This document shows, piece by piece, positions 13,903 through 18,026 of a stretch of 18,026 nucleotides of DNA. A program made the position numbers and the translations under genes. Below the pieces are notes generated by a model. That model searched no databases. It was not told the DNA's origin and saw only the letters and a program-made list of their open reading frames with translations. The first letter of the stretch is position 1. The number at the start of each line of letters is the position of its first letter. Source of the stretch: Bacteroidota bacterium (lineage in GTDB: Bacteria; Bacteroidota; Ignavibacteria; Ignavibacteriales; Melioribacteraceae); the NCBI GenBank assembly GCA_023453125.1, contig JAEXUB010000208.1, forward strand, positions 1-18,026, given 5' to 3'.

Positions 13903-15366
13903 TTGAGCGATAAGCCAAAATGTTTCTGCGGTGTTTTCGGCATTTACAATATGGAAAATGCGTCAGTATACACATATTACGGATTATTAGCCCTTCAGCA
14001 CAGGGGACAGGAGGCGGCAGGTATTGCCTCAATGTCCAATCCGGATGGAAAGCCTCACCTTTCCATTCACAGGAATTTCGGCCTGGTATCGGACGTATTC
14101 TCAGATGCCTCAATACTAAAGGATCAGCTTAAGGGGAACTCGGCCATCGGGCACAACCGATATTCAACTACAGGAGCCTCAGCATCAGAAAAAAATATCC
14201 AGCCCCTCTATATGCATTATAAGCATGGCAACCTCGCAATAGGACACAACGGCAATCTAACCAATGCCCATATTTTAAGGGACCGGTTAATTAATGAAGG
14301 TTCAATATTCCAGACATCGAGCGATACAGAAGTTATTTTGCACCTTATAGCAAAAAGCAGGATGGAAAACCTGGTAGACCAGATTAAAGACGCTCTAAGG
14401 CAAATTGAAGGGGCATACTGCCTTGTTATACTAACAGATGATAAATTGATTGCAGCCAGAGACCCGAACGGTTTCCGTCCCCTCTGCATCGGTAAATTAA
14501 ACGGCTCACATATTGTAACTTCGGAGACTTGCGCACTCGACATTAACTCTGCAGAATATGTAAGGGATGTTGATCCCGGCGAGCTTATTGTAATTGGTGA
14601 TTCGGGGATTAAAAGCGAAAGGATTTTTGAAGCTGAGAAGTCTGCTCCCAAGAAAAACCATTGTGTCTTTGAATACATCTATTTTTCGCGCCCCGATAGC
14701 CGCATTTTCGGGAGCAATGTTGATAAAATAAGAAGAAAACTGGGCAAGGTATTGGCACTAAACCATCCGGTTGTTGATAAAGACGGGGAAAAAGTAATTG
14801 TAATAAGCGTACCCGACAGCTCAAATACAATTGCAATCGGGTACCAGAGTCAGTTAGAAAAGGATAATATACCTTCAAAACTCGAAATCGGTCTTATTAG
14901 AAGCCATTATATCGGGCGCACGTTCATCCTTCCTGATCAGAAAAACAGGGAAATTGGTGTAAAAATAAAGTTTAATACAGTTAAAGGAGTCCTGGAAGGG
15001 AAGACTGTTGTCCTTATAGATGATTCTATTGTTCGCGGCACGACCTCAAAGCAGCTGATTAAGCTGGTTAAAGAGGCAAATCCCAAAGAGATCCATTTAA
15101 GAATTGCATCTCCTACAATTCTGTTCCCCTGTTTCTACGGAATGGATTTCCCTTCCAAGAAAGAGCTTATTGCTGATAAGTTCAATAATGATGTTAAGAA
15201 AATAGGGGAGTACCTTGAGGTGGACAGCCTGCATTATCTGACTACCGACGAGATGCTTAGCGCTATGATTGACCATACACCGGCTGATTTCTGTACGGCC
15301 TGCTTCTCCGGTAATTATCCAGTTACTATATACGATAAATTCAATAAATTGAAGTATGATAATTAG
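13903..15366 (+). CDS. purF: amidophosphoribosyltransferase, Fe-S type
   Basis: 487 aa from TTG 13903. It performs the first step of purine synthesis, making phosphoribosylamine from PRPP and glutamine. The class II glutaminase domain starts at Cys9 (CGVFGIYN), which would be freed by removal of an 8-residue propeptide. Further motifs are LQHRGQEAAGI, IGHNRYSTTG, GHNGNLTNA and SDTEV. The PRPP site is VVLIDDSIVRGTTSKQ. Four cysteines at 254, 410, 464 and 467 sit where B. subtilis PurF binds its 4Fe-4S cluster, so an oxygen-sensitive cluster enzyme is likely. The TTG is chosen because AGAGG lies 5 nt upstream and the propeptide length fits; the frame is open to 13849 but those residues are unlike the family. 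An out-of-frame ATGAATTAG overlaps the ribosome-binding site. Confidence 0.95.
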   Translation: MSDKPKCFCGVFGIYNMENASVYTYYGLLALQHRGQEAAGIASMSNPDGKPHLSIHRNFGLVSDVFSDASILKDQLKGNSAIGHNRYSTTGASASEKNIQPLYMHYKHGNLAIGHNGNLTNAHILRDRLINEGSIFQTSSDTEVILHLIAKSRMENLVDQIKDALRQIEGAYCLVILTDDKLIAARDPNGFRPLCIGKLNGSHIVTSETCALDINSAEYVRDVDPGELIVIGDSGIKSERIFEAEKSAPKKNHCVFEYIYFSRPDSRIFGSNVDKIRRKLGKVLALNHPVVDKDGEKVIVISVPDSSNTIAIGYQSQLEKDNIPSKLEIGLIRSHYIGRTFILPDQKNREIGVKIKFNTVKGVLEGKTVVLIDDSIVRGTTSKQLIKLVKEANPKEIHLRIASPTILFPCFYGMDFPSKKELIADKFNNDVKKIGEYLEVDSLHYLTTDEMLSAMIDHTPADFCTACFSGNYPVTIYDKFNKLKYDN

Positions 15367-15397
15367 TGTAATATAAGGCTTTTAATGCTTTCAGCTA

Positions 15398-15949
15398 ATG
15401 AATAAGATAGTAACTATACCGAATTTAATCAGCTTTGCCCGCCTGGGTGGAGGATTGATTTATATTCCTCTGAACAATTACTTCAATTTCTCAAATAATG
15501 TTATACTTCTTATCATCATAGCCGCCTGGATTTCCGACCTCCTTGATGGCTATGTAGCAAGGAAAATGAACCAAATAAGCGATTCCGGAAAGCTGATTGA
15601 CCCGGTGGCAGATAAAATATTTGTCTTTGCTCTCATAATAAGCTTTTATTTTTCGGGTAAAGTTGAATTTCTCTATCTCATTCCGGTAATTCTGAGGGAT
15701 GTATTCATACTAATTGGCGGAATTGTTGTTTCAAAGAAGACAAAAATTGTGCTCCCATCCAACCTGTTAGGGAAAATATGCGTTTTTTCAATTGGAATAT
15801 ATTTTATTTTAATACTTACGGAATTTTATCTTATCTCTGAAGTGGTCAAATGGATAAGCCTGATTCTGATATTCGCCTCATTATTTGTATATTTTCAAAG
15901 GGCTTATGAGCTCATAAAGGATATGGAATATGTTTATAAAGAAAATTAA
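15398..15949 (+). CDS. pgsA: CDP-alcohol phosphatidyltransferase, probably phosphatidylglycerophosphate synthase
   Basis: 183 aa. It would transfer the phosphatidyl group from CDP-diacylglycerol to glycerol-3-phosphate in the inner membrane, the committed step to phosphatidylglycerol and cardiolipin. The signature D-G-x2-A-R-x8-G-x3-D-x3-D is exact: Asp47, Asp50, Gly51, Ala54, Arg55, Gly64, Asp68 and Asp72. Several hydrophobic helices surround it (about residues 30-45, 77-95, 96-116, 125-145, 150-170). The opening NKIVTIPNLISFARLGGG is typical of PgsA (usually NxPNxLTxxR). The alcohol acceptor cannot be proven from sequence; PgsA is the likeliest. It overlaps ftsY by 20 bp. Confidence 0.88.
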   Translation: MNKIVTIPNLISFARLGGGLIYIPLNNYFNFSNNVILLIIIAAWISDLLDGYVARKMNQISDSGKLIDPVADKIFVFALIISFYFSGKVEFLYLIPVILRDVFILIGGIVVSKKTKIVLPSNLLGKICVFSIGIYFILILTEFYLISEVVKWISLILIFASLFVYFQRAYELIKDMEYVYKEN

Positions 15950-16844
15950 AGACTCCCTTAAAAAGACTTCGGAAAAGTTTTTTAATACTCTTTCTGAAGT
16001 GGTTACAGGAAAAGCAGTTCTTGATGAAGAAAAAGTTGAAATGCTTGAGACTATAATGATTCAATCCGATTTCGGTGCCGAAATTACTGATAATATGATT
16101 GACCGTATCAGGGTTGATATGAAATCGGAGAAAATAAGGGATGTTGAAACTTTAGTATCCACAGCTAAAAATGTATTGAAAGATACACTTATTACTTCTC
16201 CTGCGGAAAATAAAATCCATGCTCCGCACGTTATTTTGATTGTTGGTGTTAACGGAGTGGGCAAAACTACAACACTTGGGAAACTGGCCAATCAGAAGAT
16301 TAAAGAGGGGAAAAAGGTCCTTATTGTTGCCGGTGATACTTTCCGCGCCGCTGCCAATCAGCAGCTCGAAGTCTGGGCTGAAAGAGCCGGAGCAGTGATT
16401 TTCAGCAATTATTCTAAAGATCCAGCCTCAGTGATTTTTGATGCACTGGAAAAGACAAAGAACGAAAAATTTGACTTTGTGCTTATAGATACTGCCGGCA
16501 GATTGCACAATAAGAAGAACCTTATGGAAGAACTTTCTAAGATAAAAAATGTAATTAAGAAGCAAATCCCGGATGCTCCGCACGATATTTTGCTGATTAT
16601 TGATGCAAACAATGGACAAAATGCCCTGCGTCAGGTCGAAGAATTTAACAGTCTGCTCGATCTTACCGGGTTTATAGTTACAAAATTAGACGGAACGGCA
16701 AAAGGGGGAATCATTTTTAATGTATGCTCCCGATTTAAAATACCAATTAAATATATTGGAGTGGGAGAGGGGACGGAAGACCTCCTTCAATTCCGCCCTG
16801 ATGATTTTATAGATTCCTTCTTTGAGGAAATTACTAAAAAATGA
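15930..16844 (+). CDS. ftsY: signal recognition particle receptor FtsY
   Basis: 304 aa. The SRP receptor GTPase docks ribosome-SRP complexes at the membrane. The N domain is residues about 1-95, with a basic amphipathic N-terminus (MFIKKIKDSLKKTSEKFF) that could bind lipid. The G domain has GVNGVGKTTT from residue 106, VIVAGDTFRAAANQQLEVWAERAG, DTAGRLHNKKNLMEEL, TKLDGTAKGG and KYIGVGEGTEDLLQF. The acidic A domain of E. coli FtsY is absent, as in many bacteria. The start lies inside pgsA with an AAGGA 8 nt upstream. It overlaps the lipid kinase gene by 4 bp. Neighbours on both sides are lipid enzymes, consistent with a membrane-biogenesis operon. Confidence 0.96.
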   Translation: MFIKKIKDSLKKTSEKFFNTLSEVVTGKAVLDEEKVEMLETIMIQSDFGAEITDNMIDRIRVDMKSEKIRDVETLVSTAKNVLKDTLITSPAENKIHAPHVILIVGVNGVGKTTTLGKLANQKIKEGKKVLIVAGDTFRAAANQQLEVWAERAGAVIFSNYSKDPASVIFDALEKTKNEKFDFVLIDTAGRLHNKKNLMEELSKIKNVIKKQIPDAPHDILLIIDANNGQNALRQVEEFNSLLDLTGFIVTKLDGTAKGGIIFNVCSRFKIPIKYIGVGEGTEDLLQFRPDDFIDSFFEEITKK

Positions 16845-17746
16845 TCTTCGGAAAGACTCTTTTAATATATAACCCTATTTCAGGCCCCGATAAGAAAAGA
16901 GTCCCGGTAGAAATTATTAAAGCAAACCTTGATATTGCAGAGATAAAATACGACAGCCTGGTTACAACTCACAGAGGGCACGCTGCAGAATACCTGAACA
17001 ATAATCATCCCGCATACAAGACAATTATCTGTTCCGGCGGAGACGGCACCGTAAACGAAATTCTTAACAGCCCGGGACTTAATCATACGCACCAGATTCT
17101 TCTAATTTCGCAGGGAACAGGAAATGACCTACAAAGGAGCCTGAACGGGCACAGAAACCCCCGTATTTTCGATTTTAAGGCCTATAGGAGGCTCCAGAAG
17201 CTCGATGTAGGGGTAATTGAGGGGAAATACAGTAACGGGGCTTTATTCCGTAAAAGGTTCTGTAATGCCGTTGGTGTAGGACTTGACTCATTAATTGCGA
17301 AATATGTATCTGAACTGAAGAAAAGAAACAATTTCTCCTATATTTTATCCCTTTTAAAGGCAATTCTCCATTACAAACCGGTAAAATGTTCAGTTGTAAA
17401 TGGAAAAAAGACTTTTTCGAATAAAATGGTCCTTCTTTCGATTAATAATGGTAAGACATCGGGGGGAGGATTTTATCTTGCGCCTGATGCGCTGCTTGAT
17501 GACCGTAAACTTGATCTCTGTTTCATAAATAACCTCAGCAAGTTCAGAATCATTAAACACTTTCCTAAAGTACTAAATAACCGGATTAAGGAATTCAAAG
17601 AAGTTGACCTCGTCCAGGGGGAACAATTTTCTGTAACACTGGAGACTCCATACTATCTGCATATTGATGGGGAGATGGAGGATTTGCCGGTTAAGGAATT
17701 CCGTGTTTTTCTGGAAGAAGAAACAAAATCATTTCTCCTGCAATAA
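16841..17746 (+). CDS. YegS/DgkB-type lipid kinase (diacylglycerol kinase family)
   Basis: 301 aa, usual length for the soluble DAGK-catalytic family. It probably phosphorylates diacylglycerol or a related lipid to recycle it into phospholipid synthesis. Motifs: LLIYNPISGPDKKR at the N-terminus, the nucleotide-binding GGDGTVNEI from Gly66, LLISQGTGNDLQRSL, FCNAVGVGLDSLIA, GGGFYLAPDALLDDRKLDLCFI and a C-terminal beta domain ending LHIDGEMEDLPVKEFRV. All typical blocks are intact. The start overlaps the ftsY stop (ATGA). The lipid substrate is not predictable by sequence. It ends the plus-strand operon that begins at purF. Confidence 0.9.
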   Translation: MIFGKTLLIYNPISGPDKKRVPVEIIKANLDIAEIKYDSLVTTHRGHAAEYLNNNHPAYKTIICSGGDGTVNEILNSPGLNHTHQILLISQGTGNDLQRSLNGHRNPRIFDFKAYRRLQKLDVGVIEGKYSNGALFRKRFCNAVGVGLDSLIAKYVSELKKRNNFSYILSLLKAILHYKPVKCSVVNGKKTFSNKMVLLSINNGKTSGGGFYLAPDALLDDRKLDLCFINNLSKFRIIKHFPKVLNNRIKEFKEVDLVQGEQFSVTLETPYYLHIDGEMEDLPVKEFRVFLEEETKSFLLQ

Positions 17747-17784
17747 GTTTACATAATATACAGTCAATGAAACTCAAATAACTT

Positions 17785-17847
17785 GGGAGCACGCCCCTAC
17801 GACGAGCTATGCTCCCTATGGGAGAAGAGGGGAAAACTATTTTTTTA
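17785..17847 (+). terminator. structured 3' region after the lipid kinase, probable terminator
   Basis: GGGAGCA (17785-17791) can pair with TGCTCCC (17810-17816); alternatively CTCCC (17812-17816) pairs with GGGAG (17820-17824) across a TAT loop, and CCCCT (17794-17798) with AGGGG (17828-17832) outside it. A T7 run follows at 17841-17847. The second fold plus the T run resembles a terminator for the plus-strand operon, though 8 nt separate stem and T run. Confidence 0.45.
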
Positions 17848-18026
17848 TAAGTTGCACCTTGATTTCATCACTATCTAATAAATACCAGTCTCTACTTGCC
17901 ATATCTATAAATAAAGGGAACAGGCCCATTAAAACGTCAACCACAACGTAACCCGGGTAAACCGAGCCTGAGGCGGTATAATTAAAAGGTTCATATCCGT
18001 CTAAATAAAATTCTACAAGATTCTTT
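17837..18026 (-). CDS. C-terminal part of an unknown protein, convergent with the lipid kinase
   Basis: The minus strand is open from the window edge to a TAG at 17839-17837, giving 62 residues; the start lies outside. The residues read KNLVEFYLDGYEPFNYTASG, then SVYPGYVVVDVLMGLFPLFIDMASRDWYLLDSDEIKVQLIKK. 'V-hydrophobic-LDGYEP' recalls a PEGA-type beta strand, and the following hydrophobic segment with an 'LFIDMASRDWY-L' block resembles the C-termini of Bacteroidota surface lipoproteins where 'D.ATG..Y.L' precedes a final strand. This is an impression only. A regular codon pattern, the final beta-strand ending IKVQLIKK and the terminator-like region in between argue that it is a real gene. 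Confidence 0.6.
   Translation of the reverse strand, partial: KNLVEFYLDGYEPFNYTASGSVYPGYVVVDVLMGLFPLFIDMASRDWYLLDSDEIKVQLIKK

Noticed and set aside
1..18026. Mobile element, CRISPR array or foreign island
   Set aside because: No transposase, integrase, spaced direct repeats or compositional break was seen; gene order and overlaps look like stable core chromosome.

Overview
The window reads as ordinary chromosome from a member of the Bacteroidota/Chlorobi/Ignavibacteria assemblage, most likely an Ignavibacteria-type organism; this is inferred from gene content, not from a search. The pointers are the split GlmU-like nucleotidyltransferase/acyltransferase typical of Bacteroidota, the parA-parB-DUF5683 order, folP overlapping a CdaA-type diadenylate cyclase, a CHAD protein and a short Ppx/GppA phosphatase. 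At least two promoters also fit the Bacteroidota pattern (TTTG, about 20 nt, TAnnTTTG). Coding density is very high, many genes overlap by 4-29 bp, and base composition is moderately AT-rich and even. Shine-Dalgarno sequences are mixed: strong at some starts (the MBL hydrolase, folP, purF), absent at others.

Layout: (a) 1-1702, minus strand: the N-terminal part of an NFACT/RqcH-like protein preceded by the GlmU-like gene. (b) 1767-9312, plus strand: PASTA membrane protein, rpe, folP, cdaA/dacA, CHAD protein, MBL-fold hydrolase, parA, parB, a DUF5683 protein and a zinc-ribbon/Yip1-like membrane protein. (c) 9309-10229, minus: Ppx/GppA phosphatase, convergent with and overlapping (b). (d) 10269-12009, plus: an unknown four-helix membrane protein, an unknown 90-aa protein, aroQ, a MerR regulator and tRNA-Pro(GGG), closed by a terminator that works on both strands. 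(e) 12059-13561, minus: an ABC-F ATPase. (f) 13562-13902: the only long gene-free stretch, a divergent regulatory region. (g) 13903-17746, plus: purF, pgsA, ftsY and a diacylglycerol-kinase-like gene. (h) 17747-18026: a structured terminator region and the C-terminus of a convergent minus-strand gene.

No mobile element, CRISPR array, phage gene or obvious horizontally acquired cassette was seen. Most genes are housekeeping: cell-envelope precursors, pentose phosphate and folate metabolism, c-di-AMP synthesis, chromosome partition, polyphosphate-related proteins, purine and phospholipid synthesis and membrane targeting.

The most interesting item is the 5' leader of the ABC-F gene. On the minus strand it has a near-perfect Bacteroidota promoter, two possible short leader ORFs, and a GC-rich intrinsic terminator just before the ABC-F ribosome-binding site. 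An alternative stem uses the terminator's 5' arm. The last two sense codons of one leader ORF are exactly the left arm of that alternative stem. This is the layout expected for ribosome-mediated transcription attenuation, as known for antibiotic-resistance ABC-F genes in Firmicutes.
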